A DNA stretch of 64,000 nt from positions 25,360,210-25,424,209 of the forward strand of contig NC_044301.2 in assembly GCF_004027225.2 (NCBI RefSeq), given 5' to 3'. Each line of letters begins with the position of its first letter. Position 1 is the first letter of the stretch. This document shows, piece after piece, positions 20,801-33,800 of this stretch. The position numbers were made by a program, and so were the translations under genes. Under the pieces are notes generated by a model. It saw nothing but the letters and a program-made list of their open reading frames with translations. It was not told the DNA's origin and ran no database searches. This DNA comes from Strigops habroptila. Its lineage: Eukaryota; Chordata; Aves; Psittaciformes; Psittacidae.

Positions 20801-22443
20801 CTTGTGGTCAGAAACCTTCTTCTAATTGTCAGTCCCTTGGAAGCCAGGCCTGGACAAGGACCTTTTACACTGTGTATGGAGCCACTGCCCAGCACTTAAC
20901 CAGACTGAGCGATTCTTTCTGTCAGGGTATAATAAATGCTACATTTACAGCTTCTAATTTGCTCTAACATTGGAACACATAGCTGCAGAATGGTGAGGCT
21001 GAGGTTTTTGCAGTGAGGCAGAAGGACACTCAAGGTCAGCTGTGGGCAAGAGGGGTCTCACCAGGGTAAGCATTGCTGCAACAGCACTGGAAACCCCTTC
21101 AGTTGTTTTTACTGCATCATCCAGAATATAAAAAATTATAGAAACACCATTGTGGAATAGAGCAGTTCTTACTATAGGTGCATCCTGAACTCAGTGCGAG
21201 TCATTCTGCTAGGCATTTGTGGCATTGCAGCTCACAGGTTCAATGTGTAGGTTGTGTGTGCACGCTTTACAGACATGCTACAGTTCTTTCTGCAGGCAGC
21301 TCTGTTCCCCTCGTCTAACACTGCAATGTCTTTGCCATCATCCTCCATTTTGTATCGAGGCAGAAGGATTTATATCAGTTACTAGCTAATACGGTGTTTA
21401 ATGTGTGCATCTGTGAAGCAAATTCCATTTTATCAGGGTGGAAAGCGGTCAGAGATCTCAATATTCAGTACACTAATGACAGTACAGCATTCAGGATCAC
21501 ATTAAGGTCTCTGTTGAGCTCATCAGACTGATGCATCTTGTTGCTGGGATCTGGAAGAGTCAAAACACTTGCGAATAGGAATGGGACTTTTAAGGTTCCT
21601 GGTTGCTTTGGACACATGCTGCCATGAGTTGAGGAGCTTTAGCAGAGCTTTGTAAAAGAACTTGTAACAGATGTAATAACTACTGTGAAACATTAGGATT
21701 TTGTTGCAGTGTTTATACAGATAAAGGATATTCTGGCACATGTGGCTTACCAACTGGGGACTGTGGCACGTGGGGCAGTTTGGAGTTGTTCTGCTGGTTT
21801 GGCCTTGGAGACATCAAAGGTTTACTTACAAAAGGGAAAGAGGGGGCTTGGCAGTGGTAGAAACTGTGCAAACACATGGTGGGTACGAGATGCTGATGGG
21901 AGCAAAAGAAGGTGAAACATCAGCTTATGGACGTTTCCAGAGGAACAGAGTAAGCAGGGGCTGTTTTGCAAGAATTATGCAATTTACAGACAGGAAAGCC
22001 AGCTGTAAGCTAGTGTGTTAATAGAAACATGGGAAAATGTCCCTGTATTTTATGTGATTATATTCAATTATCTCATCCTTTAAAGCACACAGGAAGGCTG
22101 TAGCGTTTTTCTACTACAGTTAATCTCCTCTTTTGAGTAGTTTACTGTTTAGATGGTTCTGGTGCCTGGGAACCATTTTCCTTGATGTTGTAGTGCTGGG
22201 TGCTGTGTAAGAGACAGGACAGTGACATGGTCTTCTGCCTTGAGGCATCTGTGAGTCAGACAGGAGGAGGGTGAGAGGACATACCAAACGGTGAAGGTGG
22301 GTGAACCAGGCTCCCAGGTTGGAGAAGTGTCTATTAGTGTGAGAGGCAATGGTACCAGTGTAGGTGCTGCAGCCTCTGTAGGGCTGAGCACAACCTCAGC
22401 AGCTTGTATGATTTGCAATAGTTCAAAATGTTCATCAGGCCTA
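17819..22443. other. Intergenic region
   Basis: Contains a poly-C tract at 18,240-18,252. Otherwise it is AT-rich with no exon, ORF or repeat I can identify. Confidence 0.5.
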
Positions 22444-22814
22444 TGTGGCGTATGCAAGGCACGGACTCAGAGCATCTTCATGCAGCGAATCACTTTATTG
22501 CCTATTGCTCTAGCTTTTATACCATTCTAGCAAAGCTATCTTTAGCCTATTGCTCTAACTCTTATGCCAAACTATTTTATCACATCATGTTTAGTTCCTG
22601 GTTTACAGTTTTGGGTTTTTTTCAACATTCTTCGTTGTTTCACAAACAGTCCCAGAATAACCAATTCCTTATCTTTCTGTTCTCCTACTTCTGTCCAGCT
22701 GGGTTGCTCTGCTTGATCACACAGTGTACTTTGCTTCTTCTTTAACTCTTTCTTCTCCAGCCAAGGAGTTACTTCTCTCTGGCAATAATGAAATAGTTTC
22801 CATCCTCTCCCACA
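22444..22814 (-). mobile_element. Solo LTR of the provirus C family
   Basis: A 371-bp LTR on the minus strand, the same length as the LTRs at 39,962 and 42,696, with the same TGT..ACA ends and an AATAAA in viral sense near 22,499. It is flanked by a perfect 6-bp duplication GGCCTA (22,438-22,443 and 22,815-22,820). It was formed by recombination between the two LTRs of a former provirus. Confidence 0.92.
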
Positions 22815-22820
22815 GGCCTA

Positions 22821-25800
22821 TAATGGGGTTTTGGGGACTGTGGGGAGGAGGGAAAAAGAGTGAATATATGGCCCAGGTTAAATGTTGATGGAGATTCCAG
22901 GATCTTTTTGGGTACATAGACCCAATGTGTAACTATCCTCGGATATTTTTTTTTCCTTTTTCCATTTTCTTGTAGTCTTACCTGCAATTAATGTGTATCT
23001 CTTCCTGTCCACATCTAATGGTTGGAAGGAGCAGTTGTTAAATCTGCCATTACAAAAAAGATGAGAAGGAGGATTGTTGTTTTCCTGCCAGTCTTCCTAG
23101 TAAGCCCCACTCACTGATCTCACAAATGGCTGATTGGAGCCTTCCCTAAATGTCAGGGAAAGTATGGAAGAAAATGGGCTTGCAGATTTAGGAGTGGCAG
23201 ATGGGAAATTTGGGGTAGTCAAAAACGATGGTAGAGGGTAAGAGCATGTCTTCTGAAAGGCCATGAAAATGTAGATGAGCAACTTGGATTTGCTGCAGCA
23301 AGGAGGATTGGTACATCAAAGTATTAAACAGTCAAAGAAAAGGGCTGGAAGAGTAGTGGTTTCAGCAGCATTCTTAGCAGGAATTTCAGTGGGATAGGGA
23401 GGTTTCTGTTTTAATGGGTGCTTTGCTAAAAGAATCTGTAAAATAGCCTGAGGCAGACGGCATTTCAGTTAGTTACAGTGCTGACCTCCAGGCACAGGTT
23501 CACAGTAAACTACACTACAACTCCTGGGGCAGGGGGAGCAGGAAGGAGTAATGATTTTTCTATACTTGTTCTTCTTAGTTAAATGTCTGGACAGCGCCAA
23601 CTGTCCAAGAAATGGTGTTTTACCTTGTGGCTTTATAGCACTTCATAGAGGGGAAGCCACTCATGAGCTGCTCACACGATAATGCAAACTGCAACAATGG
23701 AAAACAGGTCAGGTATTGCAGAAGAGGCACATGCTAGGAATCTACCACTGGAAAATTAAGTCTGTCAAAGGATAATGCTATGGTAGCATCAGAATGCAGA
23801 CAAAAATTACCTGTACAGCAGTGGAGAAAGCTGCAGAGATCCAGCTCTAACATCCTGTCTCAAAAGCGATTCCTTCCTGAGCTAATGGCAAGAAATGTCT
23901 GCTGTGCTCTTCCTCTGTCACTCGCACTGCATTGATTTCCTCCTTTCTGCTTGTGGAGAAAATAAATTCTTCAAGGTGGGGTTTCCTACTGGCTTTTATA
24001 AAGGACTCTGAGGACTGTTCAGAAAGACTGAACCAGTAGAATGGATTCCTTTCCCTTGACTTTTGTTTTATTACTGGATTTATTAAGGACAAATGTACAG
24101 AGTCTGTGTGTGTTTTTAATTATCTTTGGCTGGACAGTATAAAGATAAAAACCTGCTCTCATTAGTTCAGGGACTAGATAACTGTTGAGATGTCAAGATG
24201 TACAACTGCATAAGAAGAAATTGTTCTTGTGAAGTGGCCTTATATTAAACACCAACAGAATGCAATGCAGAGTGGATATCCTTGTCCTTGGTGGAGAGAT
24301 GGGGGTTCAGGTTTGCAGCCAACAGCAGGCACTGTGAATGCCTGTGTGAAACACTGAGCAGGGTGTCTGCGAGGGGGGATGTTTGAGCCATGGAGGGCGA
24401 GTTAAAAGCACTTATTTGTTTCAGCCTTTATTTTCTGCAGATTCACTACAACAGGTGTAGCACAGGGAGACTGGACTCCTAGAGTCAGATTTGTTAGTGA
24501 TGTCAGACTCCGCATCACAAAACCAGAAAAAGTGGACTGCACAGAATCATTTGAGCCTTGAAATTTTATTATCTTGTTTTCATCGACCAGTTATTCCTTT
24601 CAGCACCAATAAAAGACAAAAACCTCTCCCTATTGTTCAAAATAACTTGTTTTTATCAGGTCTGAGATTGTGGTTTTCTTGCAGGTAAAGAAACCAATGA
24701 AAATATTTAATTTTTTTTTCTTTTTTTAATATGTTTATAACAAAATGTCAGAAGGTGCACGCTTACCATATAAAACCATTAGGTTCCAGAAGGATACGAT
24801 ACCAAAAAATCATTGAAATAAAAAAGGTTATTCGTAGTATAGGATTTCTAAACCTCAGCAATAATACAAGTCTTTAAAAGCATCAAGATTATATTTAAAA
24901 CAAGATGGCATGGAAAAATGAGACCTTCAGTAACAATTTGACCCTCATTGCAATGGATAAAATTGGGAGTTTTTCAAAGTGCTTGAACTGTATTTCTGTT
25001 CTCCTGTAGTGTCAAAAGGAGGCAAAAATGCTTCATTTCTGAGCTGATGATATGTGCTGACATTGATGTGCTACTGTGTGATCCCAGGGTAGCTCAGAGA
25101 CCAAACTGGGGACAGCCAATTTGCTTAATCGGGAACACCAAACAAAAGCCATTAAAAAAAAAAAAAAATCTCTATTGGAATTGTAAGTTCCTTAAATGTT
25201 ACTGTCTTACCCAACAAGTAGGAGTGAGGGTCTAGCCAGACTGGCTGAATGCTTCCTGGACAAAACCTCATCATGCTACTAGCACAAGGCAGGTAAACTC
25301 ATTATACCAGGCAGATTTCTCCAGGGTTTCTCTACAGCAGGCCACAGCTCAGTGGGCTGCATGTTGGAGCCAGTCTGTGGCACAGTTTGGTTGCTTTATA
25401 CAGCTGCTATTAAGCATCCAGTTTGTGATGGAATAAAACTAGCTGGCCACCACTTGAATTGGTTATAGTGATATAGTACACTAGGCATTACTACTGGTCC
25501 TCAGTGGCTGCAAAGCAGGTGGATCACATGTCCCTCAGACAAATAGTGAACAGATTAACTGGATCTGGATGTGCCCAAGAGGCTACGTTCTGTAGGCTGT
25601 GTTTTTGAAGTGACCAAAAGGTACTGACTTTGTAAGGATCTGACATCCTTGAAACTTCTGGGAGCTCTTAGTTTTCGGCGATCCTTGTTTGTGTATTCTG
25701 TTCACTTGTTCTAGCAGTGCTGTTGTAAAATGCAAATGGAACATGAGAAACAGGAGATGTTACCTAGCTTTCATAAAAACAGATGATGCTTCATCTACAG

Positions 25801-28664
25801 TATCCCTGTTGAGTGGCAGCTATTAAACCAAGAATAGTGTTATCACCCACTTCTTGAAGATACCTGAAATTCTTGTACAAAGGGGAGCCAGCATAGTTGA
25901 GTAAGCCTAACTCAAACTTCTAATAAATAACATCCTACTAATAAATTGGCTTATGCTATCCTTAAGCGAGGTGGGATTGACATTTGAAAAAGCTATCCAG
26001 GGTTTGATTTCCTGGGCATGTTCTCCATGACACTTCCCCCCCCCCCCTTTTTTTTTTTAATGCAGATATTCTATTACATAGTACCTGTCTAAGGCTTGTA
26101 ATGATTGATACCTGCTGGTACAGGCGTCATCCTAGTCATTCTCTGCCAGTCAGTCTATGGAACTGTGGTAGTAGTGGTGTAGACAAACTTGCTTTTCTCC
26201 AGGAGGTTGCTCCTCTGGAAAGGAAAGCCTGTTTGTTACAGTTTAGCAGTACATACGCTCTCTGACTCCTGCAAGCATACCGAGGTGTCAGAAGGCACAG
26301 GATTGATGCACAAAAGCAAGGAGCATCTATACAGTGGTGCCACAATGCTGTACCTCCCAGCATTGTGCTCTTACAAGGTTGATCCTTAAGACAGTAAATT
26401 AGTAAGAACTACCTAGACTGATTAAATGTATGTGTATTGTATCGAGAGAACATTTTACAACTATCCATTTCATGATCACTGAGAAACTAAGAACATCAAA
26501 ATCTAAAACAGTTCAAATTTGAAAAAATATTTCCCAGCATATCTCAAAAAGTTGACAAAAGTGCCTGGTTTTTAGTCAGTACAAAGCCACAGAACTGATT
26601 TTGAAGTAATTTAGACCATGTTAGTTTTACTGTAAATAATGTAACATTGTTTGGCAGTAGTTCTAGGATTATATCCCCCACGGTGCCAAATTCAGTTCCT
26701 GCAACTGATACTTAGAGAAGTGGATATCAAATTGTAATTTACATTGATAGGAAAGCTATTAAAAATACTGTACCTTATATTTAATCTTACTACTGAGAAA
26801 TAGCTGCTGGACAGCACACATTGCTATGGATACCATTTGTTTTTTTAAAAAAGGTTAATAAAACACAAGCAAGGTAGAAAATAGGGTTAAAAGCATTATT
26901 TTAGGTACAAGTTTTTCTGAATTGGGTGGGGAGATAAGAAACTGGAAAAACACATTGCACATATGTGCACCCTCTGTATAAAGAGAAACATACAAAGTGG
27001 GAAAGTGGTGGTGCACTGGGACAGCACATTCGAGTCTCTGATGCTGTAAACTTGAATTCCTAATTTTATCAAAAAGGGGAATTTGGTCTGGTTCCATTTT
27101 GGAGTCCCCATGGTTATGCTTGCAGACTACCCCATGGTTTGGCACGGTATACTGTTTAGAGGCAGTCTCTGCTGAAGGGATGCTGGGACTGGAAAATGAG
27201 GCATAAAACATGTTGAGACCAGGTGCCGTGGGAGTGCATGAGCAGTGGCCTACTATCTACTTGGGATTAGGCAGTACTGTCAGTCCAGTACTCTCATGAC
27301 TGTTAAAAAGTTTCTCTACTTGCAAAATCAGACTGACCTAAGTGAAAGTTCCACTGTTTACTGCAGCTAATTAAGCCAGTACCAGAGGCTGCACAGACTG
27401 TGATTTCTAATTTAAATCTGTTCTGATTTAGCTCAAGCTGATTCCTAGCAGGTGTAATCAAAACCAAAACAAGAGCATCTTCATGAGTTTGTGGCCAGCA
27501 TAACTAGAACAGTTTATTTAATGGAGTAAGTCTAACTATTAGATTAACTCTTCTCTTTTTAACTCAGGGTATTTATAATGTAAGAGAAAATAACACTAAA
27601 ACTGAACAGGAAGTAGGCAGAAGAAACTAAGTATCGGTGGAAACACAAGGGGTCTCCTTGTTCTCCCAGCAACACAAACCTTTCTGAATTTAAATCCCTA
27701 AAGAAACACCAAGTCTCGCCATGGACCTGATCCTCAGCTTTTCATTATTTTTGTTAAGGTTACAGAGGCTGGGTAGGCCAGATCATAGGGATAAGATGGC
27801 AGAGGGGAGCCCCACATTCAAAGAGCTGCAGGGGAAAGAACATACAAATTAGCTGGCAAAGACCCCTATTAAAGCCTGTGAGTGCATAACATACTGAAGA
27901 ACTCCGTCTCACAGACAGAAACAAACCCTCTGCTCCTAGGCAGTAGTTACCTAAGGCTGAGAGTCACAGTTCTATTTACTCTCTAGTTAGTCATACTACA
28001 TTTTCCTTTTAAGTGTCCTGATTGATTCCTTTTAAAAAACTGTTAGGTTATCCTGCCTTATCAGTCATACACTCTTCTACATTTTTCCAAAGAAATTTTT
28101 ATTTTAACTCTATATCTAGCATGCATTTTACAAGCTATTTCCCACTTACTCTTTCTAGCTAAGGCAGAAGGTTGGCTCTGGTGTTACCAATGGTATTACA
28201 GGAATTTATTCACTCTACTGTAACATACATATCATCCCATACCATAATTCAAAACTGTCCCATGTATGGGAAAGAAAGAAAAGACATTACAAAGGAACTG
28301 TATCCCTTCTTAAGGGAATAACTTGCACTTAGAAGGCTAAAGGCCCAATTCTGGAGTCATTTTCCAGACAAAACACTTCAGAATTTCAGTGGGAACACAG
28401 CTGGAGTAAGGGTAGAACTGTGTTCTTAACGTCTTAATTGCAAATCTTTTAAGTATCCTTAAATAGGACAGGAAGATACTGGTCTGCAAACTGAATACAG
28501 GTTCTGTTTGCTTTAAGGTCTATCTGTAAGGACAGAAGGGTTTGCCGGTCCCAGAATGCCTTGCTTTGGCTGGTATCTGATTTTTGAACTCACTTCCATT
28601 CTGATATTCCCCATGGTATCTTACTGACTATTTTATCTCGGAGCAGCATGCAGCATGGGCGCAT
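22821..28664. other. Intergenic region / SMPD3 3' flank
   Basis: No genes recognised. A C-then-T homopolymer lies at 26,036-26,058. Part of the right side is likely SMPD3 3' UTR. Several minus-strand AATAAA candidates exist (for example 28,103-28,098), but none can be chosen. Confidence 0.45.
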
Positions 28665-28720
28665 GCTACTGATGCAAGCACGCTACTGATGCAAGCACGC
28701 TACTGATGCAAGCACGCTAC
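28665..28720. repeat. 17-bp tandem repeat, 3.3 copies
   Basis: The unit gctactgatgcaagcac is repeated exactly at 28,665, 28,682 and 28,699, with a partial fourth copy. It lies in the presumed 3' UTR or flank of SMPD3. Confidence 0.95.
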
Positions 28721-29171
28721 TACAACTTTTAACAGGCTAAAAAAAGAAAAAAAGCTTTAGCTTATTAGTTATACAAGGAAATGATGCAAAAAAACATTGA
28801 GCGGCACTAACTCACAGACTAATTATAAACTAAATTGTGCTATATATTAGTATAAAAACACGTTTTAGTAAGAATGGCACTGTTTCAGAAGGAATTAGGA
28901 CTTCCATCTTGGTTCTGTTCGATCCACAGTGAAAGCATTGTAGTACAGGCCTGCCCTGTTGCCTGAGCAACTTGTGACAGTGGCTTTTGGCCACAACCCC
29001 TTCCATTTCTTCTCTTTTTATATCCGCCTTTGTTGGTACATTCTGGGAGTAGCCCAGGTCAGGTCTGCTCATCTTTCCTAACATGGCACCAGAACAGTTT
29101 GTTCTTATCCTCTGATATTTTCTTAATATCGTTAACATTTCCCTCTTCTGATCTCTCAAAGCTGGTCAGTT

Positions 29172-29273
29172 TTAAGGGTCATCATCTCCTGTAGAAACCA
29201 TGAGACGCATTGCTACTGGTAGGTGGTCTGTCAAGCTTGCTAACTGGGTAATAAAGCTGAACTCTTCCACTTC
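29172..29273 (-). CDS. SMPD3: SMPD3 last coding exon
   Basis: SMPD3 is neutral sphingomyelinase 2, a membrane-bound Mg-dependent enzyme that cleaves sphingomyelin to ceramide and phosphocholine and acts in exosome release and skeletal development. This phase-0 exon follows an acceptor (ctgcag) and encodes 33 residues with EVEEFSFITQLASLTDHLPV, then TAA at 29,174-29,172. The TDH motif holds the conserved catalytic histidine of the DNase I-like phosphodiesterase fold. The C-terminal GDDDP replaces the acidic tail of mammalian proteins. The exon is intact. Confidence 0.95.
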   Translation of the reverse strand, partial: EVEEFSFITQLASLTDHLPVAMRLMVSTGDDDP

Positions 29274-30684
29274 CTGCAGAGGAAAAACAAAAGAAAGAAG
29301 GAATTGGAAAACTGATCTAGTATAGCACACACTGTACTTGGGGTTTATGCCTCTCTCTAGTTTACTTTGAACTTCCTTTCTGCATTAGTAGATGTATGGG
29401 ACCAGCCTAGACTGGCTGGGCTCATGGTAAACTATCTGCCACACAGGGCATGTCAGTGTGGTGCAGTTGATGAGGTGAACCATTTATATGATACCAGTTA
29501 AGCTAGTCTGGATGGAATCTGTTGCACCTTTTCTTTCTGTTACAGCTGTGCTGTTGCAGACACTGATCTACAGTGCTGCAGTAGGTGATCCATGTGCATA
29601 AGGAGGGGCTAGCTGTACCGTACTAGCCATGGCATGCAGCTAAAAAGGAAGCTTGTCTTCTAGACTGAGGTGTTGAACTTCCTGGGGACTCAAGGCAATG
29701 AGGAACCCTGCTCCTCATGTCTCCAAATTCCAGACTTTGTTCTGGCAACATTGCATAGGACCAAATTGAAGTTCTGTAGGAAATACTGTGTGCTTCCCAG
29801 CTTCTGACAGCTGGATGGAGCCATCCTAATGCTCACCTGATGCAATGCAGCTGACCCCTTCCACCAGCCAGGTACTTACTTCGCCAGTACTTTGGGAATT
29901 GCTTGCAGGAAGCACATATATTTGTTATGCTGCCAGCATGAGCCTTATCAATGACTTAATCTGGGTCAAAACTATTCAAATACTGGCTTTATTGCTGTTT
30001 GTGCAAAATGTAAGATGGGTTTACCATACGGATGTACCATGGGCATTTTGTGCGTCTGAAAAGAATTTAACTGCTAAGCTGTCATGTCTACAGAGTGCAC
30101 ACAGAGCACAGGCAGATCGAGGTACTGTGCACTAAGCTATGCTGAACTGCTCTATTGCCTGCTCTTCTGCAGCAGCTACAGCAGGGTATGGTAGATAAAT
30201 GTGAACTAGTGTCTCTTTTTCATCATGGAATTCTGTATAAGCTAAGGTCCTACACCAGGAAGCAGACAATGCACTGCAAGGTCTTGCTCTAGTTAGCTCA
30301 TGTCAATGTCTGCCTGCATATCACGGGCTTGTAACTTAGGTAGGTTTTAATAAGCATAATAAAAGAACATCCAAATGCCTGAAAAGATGAAAAAACATTC
30401 AGATTGCTGGCATTACCAAAACACCTAGTCTGGCAAGACTTTGAAACAAGGTGTTTTGTTTGTTTGTTTTTGAGGAGCAGCATATCTACCAGTGCTACTA
30501 CTCCTCTCGAATTTGTTTACATAATAGGTTTACAAACTCCATACTTGCTTGCAGAAGTAGAAAATAGCAAAGCAGTAGGTTCCCCTTGGAGTATGAATTT
30601 GAACCCAAGCAGAACAGGCTGCAATACCACCCAGACAAGTTTGTTGTGTGAGTTACAGCTCTTTTTGTCAGCTCTGAAACTCAC
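29274..30684 (-). other. SMPD3 intron
   Basis: Bounded by minus-strand GTGAGT at 30,684 and CTGCAG ending at 29,274. No repeat was recognised apart from a TTTG-rich patch at 30,448-30,470. Confidence 0.85.
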
Positions 30685-30847
30685 CACTTTCCATTCCAGG
30701 TAGAGACCTTCTTCTGTATAGAGCATGTAGTCAATCCTCCTCCCGTTTCCTTTCAAGGATGCCTTCCTCCCCTTCTGACTGGAACTGTAGTTCTTGCTGG
30801 TGGGGTAGACCAAGTATCCTTTCCTTCCTTCTTCACTTTCCAGCACC
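30685..30847 (-). CDS. SMPD3: SMPD3 coding exon
   Basis: A 163-bp exon: one base completes Lys, then 54 codons, including VLESEEGRKGYLVYPTSK and LKGNGRRIDYMLYTEEG. It exits in phase 0 at GTGAGT. The RRIDYML segment is characteristic of the sphingomyelinase phosphodiesterase core. The exon is intact, and the phase matches both neighbours. Confidence 0.95.
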
Positions 30848-33800
30848 CTATTTCATTAAAAAACAAAACAAGTGCATTAAATGGTTGCTTGTTCTATCCC
30901 TTCGTGTATTGCACTAGATTCTCTCCAAATCCCCAGTAAGGGTAATGCCTGTCCAAAAGGACTGTTAAACTTGTAGGGCACATCTTCCACATGTGTTTTC
31001 CAGTATGAGGCTGTGCTAACTGCTGATAGTGCTCTTAAAGCTTCATGGTGTGTTTGGCATCGGTGGTGGACCTATCCTTGTAGCCAGAAACACAGACACC
31101 TGTGAGGAGGACCCTGCCTGCCTGCCTGCTATCTGTAGTATATTGCAGTCCACAGCCCCTCTGTTGATTTCCAGCATTGCTGAGTCTAGGAGAGGAGGAA
31201 ACTGTTTCATGGGTTACTTCAGAACAAACCTGAGTACTTCAATGCAAACCTCTCTATTCTGATCAGAGCAACTCTTTCTGAGATTTAGGCAACCAGCTTT
31301 ACAGACAGGATGTGGATGAGGAATGGCTTTCTGGAGCATGCACCTGGGCAGGTGCTAGCTGGTTTTGAGCAAGCCTCAGCATCAGATTATTGTGTCTTGG
31401 ACCCCAAGCTCTTACTTCACTAGTAATGGCAGCCTAATCTACTTGATTTCTGTATGTGACACTCTCCAAACTCCTCTACAGAGATGGACTTACTCAGTGG
31501 GTGTGTTAGTCCTGCCCCCATCTTGCAAGGAGATTGCCCAGCCCAAAACCGCATGCAGAAGCACTCAAAATTAAGAATCAGTTGTCTAGGTACCAGTTCT
31601 GTGTTCAGGCAAAGCTGCAGCTCTCCCATTAAAACTTTTATTTTGGGTGCTTAAACCTTAACAGTGGGTTTTATACAGAAGACTATTGAGGCCCTGAGCA
31701 ACTTGATCTGACTTTTGAAGTTAGCCCTGCTTTGAACGTGCTACCACAACGGTCCCTGTCACTCTATTTTACGGTAAATTTATGTTGCTGTGCTGTTCTG
31801 TATTGTTTTGATGTTGTCTTGGATTTAAAAGGAAACTTGGTTTCCCTTCTTGTGTTCTGTTTAAAAGATCTGCCAACAACAGACACAACCGTGCGTGCAA
31901 AAGCAGGAGCTCCACACAATAACTGCCTGTGTAGGGTATTATGCAGACAATTGATATCAAGTACAGTTGCAGCTGGTTTGAGTGATAACTGTGCATGCAG
32001 AGAGGGACAGGTTAGGCTGTGGTTTTGCTCTCTGGCTCAAAACACAAACAAACTACTTTCCAAACCACCTCCTTGAAAATAATTTTCTTTTACTTACCTG
32101 CCAAAACCTGAGCTTAAGGTTCTGTGGTTTCCCTTGTAAGAGTTGATTACACCATTAAGCTACATCAACTATCACAGGAGAAACACTGAGCCATGAACTT
32201 GGGTCCTAGCAGGTACAAAGCCTTTAATTTCACCTTGGGGGAAAAATAAGATATTTTTGATCACCTGTTTTTTAAGACTTGACTTTGGGTGGGTTTTATG
32301 GGGTTGGGTTTAGGAGTTTTTTAATGCATGCATGTGAGAGTACAGAATGAAGGAAAAACAAGAGACAAACACCAGACTCTCATGATGTGTTTTAATGGTT
32401 GAGATTTAAATGGTTTCTTTGTCAAATTTTGTCTCTTTGGAGAAATCTGAATGGTGGCGCAGGGGGGACAGCACTTGCTGCAGTTGATTAGGTCTCAGTA
32501 GTGTTATAATCTGTACATTTGGGTCAGTTGAGACATACAAGAAATACTACATGTGTCCTCAAATATAACAATGACAAAATTCTGGTCATATACTTATTTA
32601 ATCACAACTTTTAACCCCCTTTGGACTTGGTGAGGTATTGAAGGTTCTTGGAGTTTATTGTAACCAGTTTATGAAAGTAAGCTTCCTTTTATGTATTATT
32701 CTGTTTTAGCCTGTCATCTAATAACTCACATTAAATTAGCTTGCTGTCTGCACCCCATTTGCAAGCTGATCCTACAGAGAGCTACTGCAAATGATTCACT
32801 TACTGTAATTCTTTTTTCTAGGTTCAAGAAAGCAAGCTCTTTGATGGGACTGACCTCTTTCAAAAATTGTGCTTATATTTGGCAAAGCTAATTAAGTAAC
32901 AAAGTAGAAGAAACTGCTGATTAGCGCTGCAGTGCTACTGCCAAAAATCTTATTTGCATTAATTTAAAAGATGAATTTGTTTTAGCTTCAATTATGTCCT
33001 TTCAAAAGTCTGTAAACGCTGGGTATTCACTCAACCTGCACAACTGCTCACAGAAGGGAAATGTTAATTTTAAATACATGACGAAACCAAACTGTAAATG
33101 TGCATGCATCTGCTTCTGCCTAAATTTCATAGCACTTCATACACAGTGGTTTGCTGTTTGTCTCTGCAGGAAGCAGACACCAGTACTGGACATCTGGCAT
33201 GTGCTGTGAAACAGTTACATGCTAACAATTTAAGTGAACATAACTAATTATGACCGAGTTGCACAACTAAACCTGAATTTTGTCAGAGTAATTGGCTTAA
33301 TTCATTGACACAAAGAAAGGGAGGATAGAAAGTAATTAGAACTTCATATTTTTTCTTGAAAGACTTTCAGTCTCAAATAAGCTTAAAGTTTAAGTATGAA
33401 CATTCTATCGGGCAGCTTTCTGGCTGCTGGCTGGTTGGTAGTGCTGACTGTAGCTGCAGCGAACACAGGAGGAGCGTGAAGAGCAGTGTATGCAAGGGAG
33501 CCATAAAGCAAAACTCCCTCATCATAAAGCTTGAGGGACCATCCCTCATTCAGGCGAGAAGCACCTGAGTTAAGGAGGACTTTTCTTACTGGTGCTGCAG
33601 CCTGTCACCCAGAACTGTGAGCCACCGTCCAGCAGTGGAGACTGGAAAAATTATCATTTAAATCTTGTTTCTTAGCTGTGCTCTCCTGTACCAGACTCCC
33701 ATCAGAGTTTGGAGATGAAAATGGCCTTACTCCAGTGCTTTGCTCAAAGGCCACAATCATCTATGATGTGAGATGAGATTGTGTGCCTTTTGTGAAGCCT

